DNA from: Peptoniphilus_A sp001811425
Lineage (GTDB): Bacteria; Bacillota; Clostridia; Tissierellales; Peptoniphilaceae
Reading direction: 5' to 3'
Length of the DNA stretch: 64,000 bases
NCBI RefSeq assembly: GCF_001811425.1
Contig: NZ_KV804703.1
Span: forward strand, 100,603-164,602
In this document: piece by piece, positions 1 to 8,289 of the stretch
How positions within the stretch are numbered: position 1 is the first letter of the stretch
Layout of the letters: every line of letters starts with the position of its first letter
The notes under the pieces: generated by a model
What the model was told of the DNA's origin: nothing
The model's input: only the letters and a program-made list of their open reading frames with translations
Database searches by the model: none
Made by a program: the position numbers and the translations under genes

Positions 1-563
1 ATCAAATTATATACTTTTTGCAAATTGTTGTAATGTTTTTTGTAATTTTCTTTGTCTCTGAAAATAAAATTACCAAATCTGTAAAGCCTTTTGTTGATCA
101 TGTTCATGACTTCAACTAAAATATCGTTGTTGAGACAGGAAACAAGTGCCATATTCCATTCGATAATTAAATTTTGAGCCAATTCCTCATCCTTATTTTC
201 AATTGCAAGCCTAAGCTCTTCATTTATATCTTGAAAATATTTAGTGTTCTCTCCAAGGCCCTTTTGTGCCAAGAGTTCAACAGCAAGAGGCTCCAAGGAT
301 TTCCTCACTATATAAAGATTCTTTGCCTCTTTGACGGAAATTTTGGAAACGATGAAGGACTTTCTTGGAAAACTAGTAACAAGCCCATCCTCTTCAAGTT
401 TTTTTAAGGCTTCTCTCACTGGTGTCCTACTAACACCAAGATTAGAAGCGATTTCCATTTCAATTAACTTATCTCCCGGAAGTAATTTATTTTTTAAAAT
501 CTTTTCTTTTAAATCTCTGTAAACCAAATTGCTAAGAGACTTTTTATTGCTTCGAAGATCCAA
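1..563 (-). CDS. GntR/FadR-family transcriptional regulator (C-terminus beyond window)
   Basis: DNA-binding regulator, partial: the gene starts inside the window and its 3' end runs off the left edge. The TTG start at 563-561 is chosen because AGGAGAG (577-571) lies 7 bases upstream and the frame stays open. Residues about 15-75 form a GntR winged helix, including VSRTPVREALKKLEEDGLV. The all-helical part that follows looks like the FCD ligand-binding domain of the FadR subfamily, in which metal-assisted carboxylate ligands are usual. Effector and targets cannot be read from sequence. It is divergent from the lipoprotein gene; the epimerase operon at 1546-4989 is a plausible distant target, but this is inference. 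Confidence 0.85.
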   Translation of the reverse strand, partial: MDLRSNKKSLSNLVYRDLKEKILKNKLLPGDKLIEMEIASNLGVSRTPVREALKKLEEDGLVTSFPRKSFIVSKISVKEAKNLYIVRKSLEPLAVELLAQKGLGENTKYFQDINEELRLAIENKDEELAQNLIIEWNMALVSCLNNDILVEVMNMINKRLYRFGNFIFRDKENYKKHYNNLQKVYNL

Positions 564-665
564 AGCCCCACTCTCCTATTTACTAAAATGTTTTCCCTTA
601 TTATGGAATTATTTTTTCTTATTATACCATATAAAAGGTATTTTAAAATAAATTTCTTTTAATTA

Positions 666-695
666 TTTACAAAAAGTTTACTTAATATTTATTAT
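666..695 (+). promoter_or_regulatory. Likely sigma-A promoter of the lipoprotein gene
   Basis: TTTACA at 666-671 and TATTAT at 690-695 are separated by 18 bases, upstream of the lipoprotein ATG at 748. Each hexamer has one mismatch to consensus. Confidence 0.5.
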
Positions 696-747
696 GGGTA
701 TGTAATTAAAGTACACAAATTTATAACTTATCAATTTAGGAGGAAAA

Positions 748-1407
748 ATGAATAAGAAAATTTTAATTACAACACTTGGACTCGGACTTGCACTGACACT
801 TTCTGCTTGTGGACAAAAAACTGAAAAAGCAGAGCCAGCAAATTCTGAAGTGAAAGTTGAAGAAAATGTTAATAAAAATGCAAACAAAAACATGGCTGAT
901 GCTGAGACAAAGGAAGAAAGTGCAAACAAAAACATGGCTGATGCTGAGACAAAGGAAGAAACTGCAGTAAATAAGGGTGCAGTTGCAAATTTAGACAGAG
1001 GAATTGCCTTTGACGGATTTAAAAAACTTCACCCTGATGCAAAAGTTGAATCTTTCCAACTTGAAGTTGAAAATGGAAAATCCTACTACAAGGTTGATGG
1101 CTATGATGCCAAAAACGAATACGAAGTTACAGTTGACGCAGTAACTGGTGACATTGTTAAAGACGAGTTTGAAGCAGAAGACACTTCAGCTAAGACAGCA
1201 GACATCCAATTAGAAATGATTGAAGCAGTTGATAAATTTATGGACCAAGCCTTAAAGGACGCTGGTCAAGGCTTTGAAGCTGGCGAATACGAAGTTGAAT
1301 TCGACAATGGTGTGTATGTAGTTAGCGTTGAAGTTGTCAATGGAAATAAAGACATAACTTACGAATACGACTTTGAAACAGGTAAACTTATAGAAAAAGA
1401 CATGTAA
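748..1407 (+). CDS. PepSY-like domain lipoprotein
   Basis: Predicted surface lipoprotein of 219 residues. A short basic N-terminus, a hydrophobic stretch and the lipobox LSAC (lipidated Cys 21) give a type II signal peptide. A charged linker containing two copies of a 14-residue repeat (ANKNMADAETKEES/T) leads to two PepSY-like modules, about residues 85-150 (YYKVDGYDAKNEYEVTVDAV) and 152-219. PepSY modules are generally thought to bind or inhibit other secreted proteins, but no partner is evident here. AGGAGG at 738-743 supports the ATG. The gene is monocistronic, with a terminator at 1444. Specific function is unknown. Confidence 0.85.
   Translation: MNKKILITTLGLGLALTLSACGQKTEKAEPANSEVKVEENVNKNANKNMADAETKEESANKNMADAETKEETAVNKGAVANLDRGIAFDGFKKLHPDAKVESFQLEVENGKSYYKVDGYDAKNEYEVTVDAVTGDIVKDEFEAEDTSAKTADIQLEMIEAVDKFMDQALKDAGQGFEAGEYEVEFDNGVYVVSVEVVNGNKDITYEYDFETGKLIEKDM
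880..963 (+). repeat. Tandem 42-bp repeat inside the lipoprotein gene
   Basis: Units 880-921 and 922-963 differ at one base near the end (AGT versus ACT). They encode the 14-residue linker repeat. Because the unit is a multiple of three, copy-number change would only lengthen or shorten the stalk. Confidence 0.9.
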
Positions 1408-1443
1408 TAAAGTCAACAAAATAATTTTAAGTAATTAATGAAG

Positions 1444-1468
1444 AAAGAGGGTCTTCCCTCTTTTTTTG
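1444..1468 (+). terminator. Intrinsic terminator after the lipoprotein gene
   Basis: AAAGAGGG (1444-1451) pairs with CCCTCTTT (1456-1463) across a 4-base loop and runs into a T tract. Confidence 0.85.
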
Positions 1469-1512
1469 TGTAAGTTTTTCTAAAAATTTAAATATTCTAT
1501 ATCTTATAAATA

Positions 1513-1538
1513 TACCCTCTACAAAAAAGTAGAGGGTA
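1513..1538 (-). terminator. Hairpin between convergent genes, probable terminator
   Basis: TACCCTCTAC (1513-1522) and GTAGAGGGTA (1529-1538) form a perfect 10-bp stem with a 6-base loop just beyond the DUF3870 stop. The flanking T tract is better on the plus strand side, so it may act in both directions. Confidence 0.7.
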
Positions 1539-1545
1539 GAATTTT

Positions 1546-1848
1546 TTATTTTAACTTTTTATATCTCTGTAAGGCATCTTTATAGGCAGAAATTATTGCC
1601 TTTGTGGAAGAAGCATTATATCTCTTCAAAATTTCTTCTGTTATTAAATCTTCATCAGAAATATTTTTGCCCTCAAAAATTTTTCTTATAAAGCCACGAG
1701 TAAGTTCAAGTGTTGCATTGCTATCCATATTAATAATTTCGCCATTTTCTTCAATTTCGAATGCCAAATAAAAAACTCCATAGATTTTTGTAATAGCATT
1801 GTCTGAGTTTGTCCTTGCCTCTCCAGTGAGATATAAAGTGTTTTTCAT
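1546..1848 (-). CDS. DUF3870 domain protein
   Basis: Small cytosolic protein of 100 residues. The start at 1848 is preferred over an upstream in-frame ATG at 1878 because GGAGAA lies just ahead of it and it begins one base after the stop of the upstream gene. Seen features are a short beta-rich N-terminus (MKNTLYLTGEARTNSDNAI), an acidic middle and a C-terminal helical part containing RGFIRKIFEG and SSTKAIISAYKDALQRY, which match my recollection of DUF3870. The function of the family is not known. It is the last gene of the operon that starts with the dipeptide epimerase, so co-function with amino-acid or dipeptide metabolism is an inference from context. Confidence 0.75.
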   Translation of the reverse strand: MKNTLYLTGEARTNSDNAITKIYGVFYLAFEIEENGEIINMDSNATLELTRGFIRKIFEGKNISDEDLITEEILKRYNASSTKAIISAYKDALQRYKKLK

Positions 1849-1849
1849 C

Positions 1850-2638
1850 TTATTCTCCAATATTTTTATAAATTTCAAGAGAGATTTTGCCTATAATTTC
1901 TTTAGCTGCCACATTTGACTCGGCGCCACTTACTAAAACTACTAAAATGTAGTTTTTTGCTTCTGTAAAAAATATTCCGCCATCATTTTCCAAATTGTCT
2001 AGGTCGCCACTCTTACTTGCAATTTTTAAATCTTCTGGTAAATATCTTTGCAGCCTGTCCCTTTCCTGTTGTCTCAAGAGAATATCAATGGCAAGACTTG
2101 ACATTTCTTCGCTTAAAAAAGATTTTTCATAAATCATTTTTAAAATGCTGGCAACATCTTCTGAAGAAGTGTAGTTGTCATGTCCCTTTTCTTTGGCGCC
2201 TACATCCATCATCTTTCTCTCAAGAGAAGTTTCTAAAAGTTTAAGCTCTCTTCCTAGTTTATTTACATCATCCATGCCAACTTTATCAATTAAGATATTT
2301 GTGGCGAAGTTGTCGCTTATTATTATCATAAGAGTCAGAAGCTCTCTGATAGAAAATAAGTGTTCACAAGAAAGCTCCTTTAACACTCCTGAACCATCAA
2401 CCTTGTTCTCGTCTTCAAGTTTTATTTTTTCATTAAGATTAATTTCTCCTAATTCAACTTTTTTAAAAATAGTGAGCATTATTAGAAGCTTTATCATGCT
2501 TGCTGATGGAGATTTTTTATTTCCATTTATAGAAAATTTTTCGCCCTCATCTAAATCGCAAAAAGTGACAGATATTGACCCTGGACTTTCATCTACAATA
2601 TTTTTTATGGCATCTCTCAATTTATTATAGTTTATCAT
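1850..2638 (-). CDS. Cytosolic class A beta-lactamase-fold serine hydrolase
   Basis: Protein of 262 residues with the penicillin-recognising fold: SxxK as S47-M-I-K50, SDN at 108-110, and KSG at 209-211. The class A omega-loop Glu motif (ExxLN) is not visible, and the segment GHDNYTSSED resembles the beta-lactamase2 family rather than true drug-resistance enzymes. There is no signal peptide, unlike secreted beta-lactamases and PBPs, so it probably acts on a cytosolic peptide or amide. It lies between a DUF819 transporter and DUF3870 in an operon with a dipeptide epimerase, which suggests a role in processing imported dipeptides or peptidoglycan fragments. Substrate is unknown. Confidence 0.8.
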   Translation of the reverse strand: MINYNKLRDAIKNIVDESPGSISVTFCDLDEGEKFSINGNKKSPSASMIKLLIMLTIFKKVELGEINLNEKIKLEDENKVDGSGVLKELSCEHLFSIRELLTLMIIISDNFATNILIDKVGMDDVNKLGRELKLLETSLERKMMDVGAKEKGHDNYTSSEDVASILKMIYEKSFLSEEMSSLAIDILLRQQERDRLQRYLPEDLKIASKSGDLDNLENDGGIFFTEAKNYILVVLVSGAESNVAAKEIIGKISLEIYKNIGE

Positions 2639-2663
2639 ATCAACACTTTCTTTTCTATGTCTC

Positions 2664-3845
2664 TCAACTCAATAGCTTTAAAATTTGTCCCATTCCTATT
2701 CCAAAGAAGTTACCAACTGCTGCTCCAAGTACTCCCATTAAAACTCCTATGCCTGCGTAAGATGCGTCATAGGCTGAGGCTACTATTGGCGCTGATGCTG
2801 ATCCACCAATGTTAGCAAGAGATGCTGTGGATACCATGCAAAGATCCCAGTGGAATATTTTTGAAAATACAAACATCAATATTACGTGAATTGCTAGTAT
2901 AAAGATTCCATACACTACCCACATTGGTGCTGAGATTAGGTCTACTACTGATGCTGTTGATGCTAGTAGTGATACAACGGCGTATAGATAAACATTGGAT
3001 AATTCTTCTACTGCTGGTAGTTTTCCTATTGGTGATAGGGCACAGATTAGTCCTAGTATTGTTACGAATAAGGTTGTTATTGTTCCTTTGTCAAATACTG
3101 CTAAGCCTGCGTTTGTTAAGGCTTCAGATAGTTTTGCTCCCACTAGTTGTGATAGGGCTGATACTATTAGTGATAGTCCTATTAGGAAAATCCAATCTGC
3201 TGAGTCTGCAGTTTTTTTGCCCTTTGCTACTTCTTCTGCTGCTGCATCGGCTACTGCTTGTAGTTTTGATGTGTCTGCTTTTGTTGCCTTGTTCCATCTT
3301 GGTGCATATCTTACGGCTAATAGTAGCAAGGCTATCCAAAGTGAATAACATACTGTGTCAAGGGCCAATGCACATGAGTAGGCTCCTGCGTCTACTGGTA
3401 GGGCTGCTTGCATTGCTGCCATGTTTGCTGATCCTCCTACCCATGATGCGTATAAGGCTGCTACTGCTGCCCATGTGTCTGTTCCCAAGGCACCTTTAAA
3501 TATTGGATATCCTATTAGAAATCCTATGAATAGTGTAAATGAACATCCTAAGAAGATCGCTACCATTCTTCCGCCAAGTTTTGCAAGTTTTCTAAAGTCA
3601 CAACGCAATAGCATTACGAAAATCATTGCATAGAGCAAATTATTTTTTAGGACTGAATATGCATTGGAACATTCTTCTGATGCGAAAAGCCCCATTGTAC
3701 AGAAGATCATGTTTAATACATAGATAAATACTAGTGGTGGCACTACGTTAAATATTTTCCATTTTGTGTATTTTTCTAAGGCAAGAAGTGCTCCTGCTAT
3801 AAACATTAAAAATGCTATATAAGTAAATCCATTTGTTATTACCAT
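2664..3845 (-). CDS. DUF819 family integral membrane protein (YjcL-like)
   Basis: Polytopic membrane protein of 393 residues with about ten hydrophobic helices. It carries small-residue-rich segments typical of the family, such as AALYASWVGGSANMAAMQAA in the first half and a related ASLANIGGSASAPIVA in the second half, suggesting an internal inverted repeat as in secondary transporters. AAGGAG precedes the ATG by a suitable distance. It follows the epimerase gene by about 50 bases and precedes the beta-lactamase-fold gene. DUF819 proteins are uncharacterised; in this operon uptake of a dipeptide or amino-acid derivative is the natural inference. Confidence 0.85.
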   Translation of the reverse strand: MVITNGFTYIAFLMFIAGALLALEKYTKWKIFNVVPPLVFIYVLNMIFCTMGLFASEECSNAYSVLKNNLLYAMIFVMLLRCDFRKLAKLGGRMVAIFLGCSFTLFIGFLIGYPIFKGALGTDTWAAVAALYASWVGGSANMAAMQAALPVDAGAYSCALALDTVCYSLWIALLLLAVRYAPRWNKATKADTSKLQAVADAAAEEVAKGKKTADSADWIFLIGLSLIVSALSQLVGAKLSEALTNAGLAVFDKGTITTLFVTILGLICALSPIGKLPAVEELSNVYLYAVVSLLASTASVVDLISAPMWVVYGIFILAIHVILMFVFSKIFHWDLCMVSTASLANIGGSASAPIVASAYDASYAGIGVLMGVLGAAVGNFFGIGMGQILKLLS

Positions 3846-3894
3846 AATTTTCTCCTTTCATTTTTTATTTTATATAGTTATTGCTTTTAGCTTT

Positions 3895-4989
3895 TTATAG
3901 ATCTAGATATTTTATTCCCGCTACTGTTTTTATTCCTAGTCCTATGTCATCTGATACTGTGACGTCTTTTTCTTTAAAGACTGCTCCACCTTCTATTGGG
4001 TCTTCTAGGCAAAGGACTGGTCCGTCTAAGTCTACCTTTGTTATTATCTGCTTTGCACAAGCTAGATGTACTGCTGCGTTTACTGATATCTTTGCTTCAA
4101 GCATGCAACCTATCATGCATTCTACTCCACATAGTTCTGCCATGCTAACTATTTTTAGTGCGTTATAAAGTCCTCCGCACTTCATTAGTTTTATGTTAAT
4201 TAAGTCTGCTGCTTTCATGTTTAGTATTGTCATGGCATCTTCTGGTGAAAATACGCTTTCGTCTGCCAAGACTGGTACTATTGAGTGGTCTGTTACATAT
4301 TTTAGTCCTTGGTAGTCATGTGCCTTTACTGGCTGTTCTACTAATTCTATGTCAAGTTGTTTTTCTTGCATTGAGTCTAAGATCCTAACTGCTTCTTTAG
4401 GTGACCATGCTTGGTTGGCATCTATTCTTATCCTCACATCTTTTCCTACAGCATTTCTTATTGCTTCAAGTCTTTTTACATCAAGGCTTGTGTCTATTCC
4501 TACTTTGACTTTTAGGGTGTCATATTTTCTTTTTACTGCATCTATGGCATCTCTTGCCATTTCTTCTGGGTCATTTACTGAAATTGTAATGTCTGTGGTT
4601 ATTTGTTTCCTTGAGCCTCCCATTAGTTTGTAGACAGGAATCTTGTGAAGCTGCCCGTATAAATCCCAAAGTGCCATGTCGCAAGCTGCTTTTGCACTTG
4701 TGTTTTTTACTATGCAAGCATTTAAGTCCTTCATCAAGTCTTCAAAATCGTCTACATCTCTTCCCACTATTGTCTTTATTATGTGGTCTTTAAAGGCACC
4801 AATTATTGAACCTTGAGTTTCTCCTGTTATCGCTCCTGTTGGTGGCGCTTCACCATATCCCACATGACCTGTATCTGTATGTATCTCCACTATTATATCT
4901 TCTACACTATTTACTGACCTTAAGGCTGTCTTAAAAGGCACTCTTAGTGGCACAGATATTATCCCCAACTTCACTTCTGTTATTTTCAT
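3895..4989 (-). CDS. Dipeptide epimerase (enolase superfamily, MLE subgroup)
   Basis: Enzyme of 364 residues that probably epimerises the second residue of a dipeptide, as L-Ala-D/L-Glu epimerases do during murein peptide recycling. The catalytic set is present: KxK at K160-V-K162, metal ligands D190 (RIDANQAW), E218 (LVEQP) and D243 (LADES), and the second-face lysine around K267-K270 (NIKLMKCGG). The N-terminal capping domain spans roughly residues 1-125. AGGAGG lies upstream of the ATG. It is the first gene of the operon running to 1546 and is preceded by a promoter and an attenuator-like leader. Dipeptide specificity varies widely in this family, so the exact substrate is uncertain. Confidence 0.85.
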   Translation of the reverse strand: MKITEVKLGIISVPLRVPFKTALRSVNSVEDIIVEIHTDTGHVGYGEAPPTGAITGETQGSIIGAFKDHIIKTIVGRDVDDFEDLMKDLNACIVKNTSAKAACDMALWDLYGQLHKIPVYKLMGGSRKQITTDITISVNDPEEMARDAIDAVKRKYDTLKVKVGIDTSLDVKRLEAIRNAVGKDVRIRIDANQAWSPKEAVRILDSMQEKQLDIELVEQPVKAHDYQGLKYVTDHSIVPVLADESVFSPEDAMTILNMKAADLINIKLMKCGGLYNALKIVSMAELCGVECMIGCMLEAKISVNAAVHLACAKQIITKVDLDGPVLCLEDPIEGGAVFKEKDVTVSDDIGLGIKTVAGIKYLDL

Positions 4990-5050
4990 TTTTTACCTCC
5001 TTTAACTTTTTCATCTTAGAGCCATAAATAAATATAAGTCCAAATAAATA

Positions 5051-5089
5051 AAAAAGCCCAGCAAAATAAAGCTTACTTTATTCACTGGG
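5051..5089 (-). terminator. Intrinsic terminator in the leader of the epimerase operon
   Basis: On the minus strand CCCAG-TG-AATAAAG, a 4-base loop, then CTTTATT-TTG-CTGGG is followed by a T tract (complement of 5051-5055). It stands between the promoter at 5161-5189 and the epimerase start at 4989, on the same strand, so transcription must pass it to reach the operon: the geometry of an attenuator. Confidence 0.75.
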
Positions 5090-5154
5090 TCTCAAATCAC
5101 GTTTTGATCTACTGTAATAGCTCATGCAAAATGAAGCAGTTAATATTTATTTGT
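5090..5154 (-). promoter_or_regulatory. Candidate structured leader (uncharacterised attenuator or riboswitch) of the epimerase operon
   Basis: The predicted transcript between promoter and terminator contains an outer ACTG/CAGT pairing around a CT(T)CAT/ATGAG stem, then a TCAAA/TTTGA hairpin immediately before the terminator. It also contains a 15-codon frame beginning ATGAGCTATTACAG (ATG at 5125-5123) and ending inside the terminator stem (TAA 5080-5078), without a clear Shine-Dalgarno. I see no T-box signature (AGGGTGG) and no riboswitch class that I recognise. Either RNA aptamer or leader-peptide control is possible. Confidence 0.45.
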
Positions 5155-5160
5155 GAAAAC

Positions 5161-5189
5161 ATTTTATAATATCGAGCACTTTTTGTCAA
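5161..5189 (-). promoter_or_regulatory. Promoter of the epimerase operon
   Basis: Minus strand TTGACA (complement of 5184-5189), 17 bases, then TAAAAT (complement of 5161-5166). One mismatch to consensus in total. Confidence 0.75.
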
Positions 5190-5265
5190 TAAGTTATCAC
5201 AATAAAGTCAAAAACTCACTAACTTTACAGAAGAATTTTTTTCTAAAAATATAAAAAATTTTGTC

Positions 5266-5304
5266 CATAAAAAACTCTGGCAGACTTTAAGTACTACCAG
5301 AGTT
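5266..5304 (-). terminator. secA terminator
   Basis: AACTCTGG (complement 5304-5297) pairs with CCAGAGTT (complement 5280-5273), with a T tract following on the minus strand, 30 bases past the secA stop. Confidence 0.85.
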
Positions 5305-5333
5305 AATTATTTTATTCAAAATTCAATTAAATA

Positions 5334-8072
5334 TTATTCAAATTTTCCGTGACAGTTTTTATATTTTTTTCCACTTCCGCATGGACATGGATCATTTCTT
5401 CCAACCTTTTTTTCTTTTCTCACATAAGGTTTTTTCTTTCCGTCATCGGGATTTACTGTTTCTACTTCTTTTGCGACTCTAACTCTCTTTACTCTTTCAG
5501 GATTGATTACATGGTAAAGCATCTTTACTGTGTCTTCTTTGATTGATTCGTTCATTTCTTCGAACATATCAAAGCCTTCTTCTGCGTAAGCTCTTACTGG
5601 GTCAGTTTGTCCCACTGCACGAAGTCCAATTCCCTTTCTAAGTTGATCCATGGCGTCAATGTGGTCCATCCACTTTTGGTCAACATTTTGAAGTAAAGCA
5701 ACTCTTTCGATTTCTCTGAATTTTTCGTCGCCAAAGTCTTCTTCTTTTTCCTTATATTTTTCGTCAGCAAGTTCTATAAAATATGCTTTTAATGAATCAA
5801 CTGTTGGATTTTCAAGTCCCTTTAAGAAATCTTCTGAGAAGTCAAAAGTATTTATTCCAAAGCTTCTAATTGATTCAAAGTCTAAATAGTTTTGGTTGTT
5901 GTCATCAAGCTTGTTGTAGAAGTCTATAGTCTTGTCGATTACATCATTTCTCATTGCTGTAATGTCATCTTTTAGGTTTTCACCTTCAAGTACTCTTCTT
6001 CTTTCAGCATAGATTACTTCTCTTTGTTTATTCATAACATCGTCATATTTTAGGACATTCTTACGAATACTAAAGTTGTTGCCTTCTACTTTTCTTTGAG
6101 CTGATTCTATTAGTCTTGTCAAAATTTTTGCTTCAACTGGTTCGTCTTCTGGTGAATCAATTTTTTCCATTGTTTCTTTAAATCTGTCGCCAGCAAATAG
6201 TCTAATTAAATCGTCATCTGCTGATATATAAAATCTTGAGAAACCTGGGTCTCCTTGACGACCTGAACGACCACGCAATTGGTTGTCAATACGCCTTGAC
6301 TCATGTCTTTCTGTACCAATTATTCTAAGTCCGCCTACTTTTTTAACTTCTTCAGCTTCCTTGTCAGTTTCTTCTTTGAATTTTTTAACAAGAGCTTGAT
6401 AATCTTCCCTTGCCTTTATTATTTCTGGGTCCTCTGTCTTAAAGTATGAGTCTGCATATTCCAGCATTTCATCTTCCATGCCTTGCTTTTTAAGTTCTTT
6501 CTTTGCAAGGTATTCTGGGTTACCACCAAGTACAATATCGGTACCACGACCAGCCATGTTAGTGGCAATAGTTACTTGACCGAAACGACCAGCTTGGGCA
6601 ACTATTTCAGATTCTTGTTCGTGCTTTTTGGCGTTCAAGACATTGTGCTTAATTCCTGCACGCTTCAAATATTTTGAAAGTGTTTCTGACTTGTCAATGG
6701 AAATTGTACCAACTAGGACTGGTTGTCCCTTTTCATGTGCTTCAGCTATTTCTCTTGTTACAGCCTTAAATTTTGCATCTTCATTGATGTAGATGTGGTC
6801 GTTGTCGTCTTCTCTTATTACAGGTTTGTTTGTAGGGATTTCAACAACGTCAATGTTATAGATGTCTCTAAATTCGCCTTCTTCTGTCATGGCAGTACCT
6901 GTCATACCAGAAAGTTTGTCGTACATTCTAAAGTAGTTTTGGAAGGTAATTGTAGCAAGAGTTTTTGATTCAGCTCTTACTTCTAGTCCTTCTTTAGCTT
7001 CAATAGCTTGGTGAAGTCCTTCAGAGTATCTTCTACCATACATTAGACGACCTGTAAATTCATCAACTATAATAATTTCGCCATCTTTAATAACATAGTC
7101 AATATCCTTGTGCATTGTTCCAGCAGCCTTTAGGGCTTGGTTAATGTGGTGAGATAATTCCATGTTTGATGCGTCTGATAAGTTTTCTATGCCAAAATAT
7201 TTTTCAGCCTTTTCAATACCCTTATCAGTAAGTGTTGCTGTCTTATCCTTTTCATTTATTACATAATCAACAGTTTCTTCTTCAAATTCTCTGTTAAATC
7301 TTTCAAGGTCAATTTCGTCTTGGCTCTTGATTCTGTGAGAAAGAGTATTTACAAAGTCTCTTGCTCTAACGTATAAGTCAACTGATTCATCGCCTTGACC
7401 AGAAATAATAAGAGGTGTTCTCGCTTCATCAATTAAAATTGAGTCAACTTCGTCGACAATACAGAAGTGAAGTCCTCTTTGTACCATTTCTTCCTTGTAG
7501 ATAACCATGTTATCTCTTAGGTAGTCGAAGCCAAATTCATTATTTGTTCCATAAGTGATGTCAGAATTGTAGGCAGCCTTTCTTTCATCTTGGTCCATGT
7601 CATGGATAATACATCCAACGCTAAGTCCCAAGAATTCATAAACCTTTCCCATCCAGTCCCTATCACGGCTTGCCAAATAATCGTTGACTGTAACAATATG
7701 TGTGCCCTTGCCTTCAAGAGCATTTAAGTAAGCTGGAAGTGTAGCAACAAGTGTCTTACCTTCACCAGTTTTCATTTCAGCAATTCTACCTTGGTGAAGA
7801 ATAATACCACCGATTACTTGAACTCTAAAGTGCTTCATACCAAGCACTCTCCATGCAGCTTCTCTTACAACAGCAAAAGCTTCTGGAAGTATATCGTCTG
7901 TAGTTTCACCATTATTAAGTCTATTCTTAAATTCTTCTGTTTTTTCTTTTAGTTCAGCATCTGAAAGCTTTTCCATTTCGCCTTCAAGGCTCATAACTTT
8001 ATTTACAAGGGGCTCGATTTTTTTTAGTTCCCTTTCACTGTAGGTACCAAAAATCTTTTCCATTAAACCCAT
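5334..8072 (-). CDS. secA: Preprotein translocase ATPase SecA
   Basis: Motor ATPase of the Sec pathway, 912 residues, full length for Firmicutes. Walker A is MKTGEGKT (residues 100-107); the DEAD-type Walker B lies in VDEVDSILIDEARTPLI; the second motor domain carries NMAGRGTDI and the helicase motif QLRGRSGRQGDPG. The C-terminal SEC-C zinc tail is CPCGSGKKYKNCHG, preceded by a basic linker, and would bind SecB or ribosomes/lipids. AAGGAG upstream supports the ATG at 8072. It is transcribed alone, divergently from guaA, from a consensus promoter at 8158-8186. Confidence 0.98.
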   Translation of the reverse strand: MGLMEKIFGTYSERELKKIEPLVNKVMSLEGEMEKLSDAELKEKTEEFKNRLNNGETTDDILPEAFAVVREAAWRVLGMKHFRVQVIGGIILHQGRIAEMKTGEGKTLVATLPAYLNALEGKGTHIVTVNDYLASRDRDWMGKVYEFLGLSVGCIIHDMDQDERKAAYNSDITYGTNNEFGFDYLRDNMVIYKEEMVQRGLHFCIVDEVDSILIDEARTPLIISGQGDESVDLYVRARDFVNTLSHRIKSQDEIDLERFNREFEEETVDYVINEKDKTATLTDKGIEKAEKYFGIENLSDASNMELSHHINQALKAAGTMHKDIDYVIKDGEIIIVDEFTGRLMYGRRYSEGLHQAIEAKEGLEVRAESKTLATITFQNYFRMYDKLSGMTGTAMTEEGEFRDIYNIDVVEIPTNKPVIREDDNDHIYINEDAKFKAVTREIAEAHEKGQPVLVGTISIDKSETLSKYLKRAGIKHNVLNAKKHEQESEIVAQAGRFGQVTIATNMAGRGTDIVLGGNPEYLAKKELKKQGMEDEMLEYADSYFKTEDPEIIKAREDYQALVKKFKEETDKEAEEVKKVGGLRIIGTERHESRRIDNQLRGRSGRQGDPGFSRFYISADDDLIRLFAGDRFKETMEKIDSPEDEPVEAKILTRLIESAQRKVEGNNFSIRKNVLKYDDVMNKQREVIYAERRRVLEGENLKDDITAMRNDVIDKTIDFYNKLDDNNQNYLDFESIRSFGINTFDFSEDFLKGLENPTVDSLKAYFIELADEKYKEKEEDFGDEKFREIERVALLQNVDQKWMDHIDAMDQLRKGIGLRAVGQTDPVRAYAEEGFDMFEEMNESIKEDTVKMLYHVINPERVKRVRVAKEVETVNPDDGKKKPYVRKEKKVGRNDPCPCGSGKKYKNCHGKFE

Positions 8073-8157
8073 TTTACCACTCCTTTTACCTGACGTTACA
8101 TTCTATCATTAAATGGCATAATTTACAATAAAAACAAATTAATCTTTACCTCTATAA

Positions 8158-8186
8158 ATTATATTGTTAGAAATATTTAATGTCAA
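8158..8186 (-). promoter_or_regulatory. Consensus promoter of secA
   Basis: Minus strand TTGACA (complement 8186-8181), exactly 17 bases, TATAAT (complement 8163-8158): a perfect sigma-A promoter about 85 bases ahead of the secA start. Confidence 0.85.
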
Positions 8187-8289
8187 TATAATTAGCTTAA
8201 ATACTTAATTTAAATTGAATTTAAAGCTTACTTAGCTATACAAAATAAAAATTTTATTATAAAATGTAGTTAATGACGAGGAGGTTAAT

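Noticed and set aside
2924..3499. Long frames opposite the DUF819 gene
   Set aside because: Low-complexity Leu/Val-rich mirror of a membrane protein gene; no ribosome site or conserved motif.
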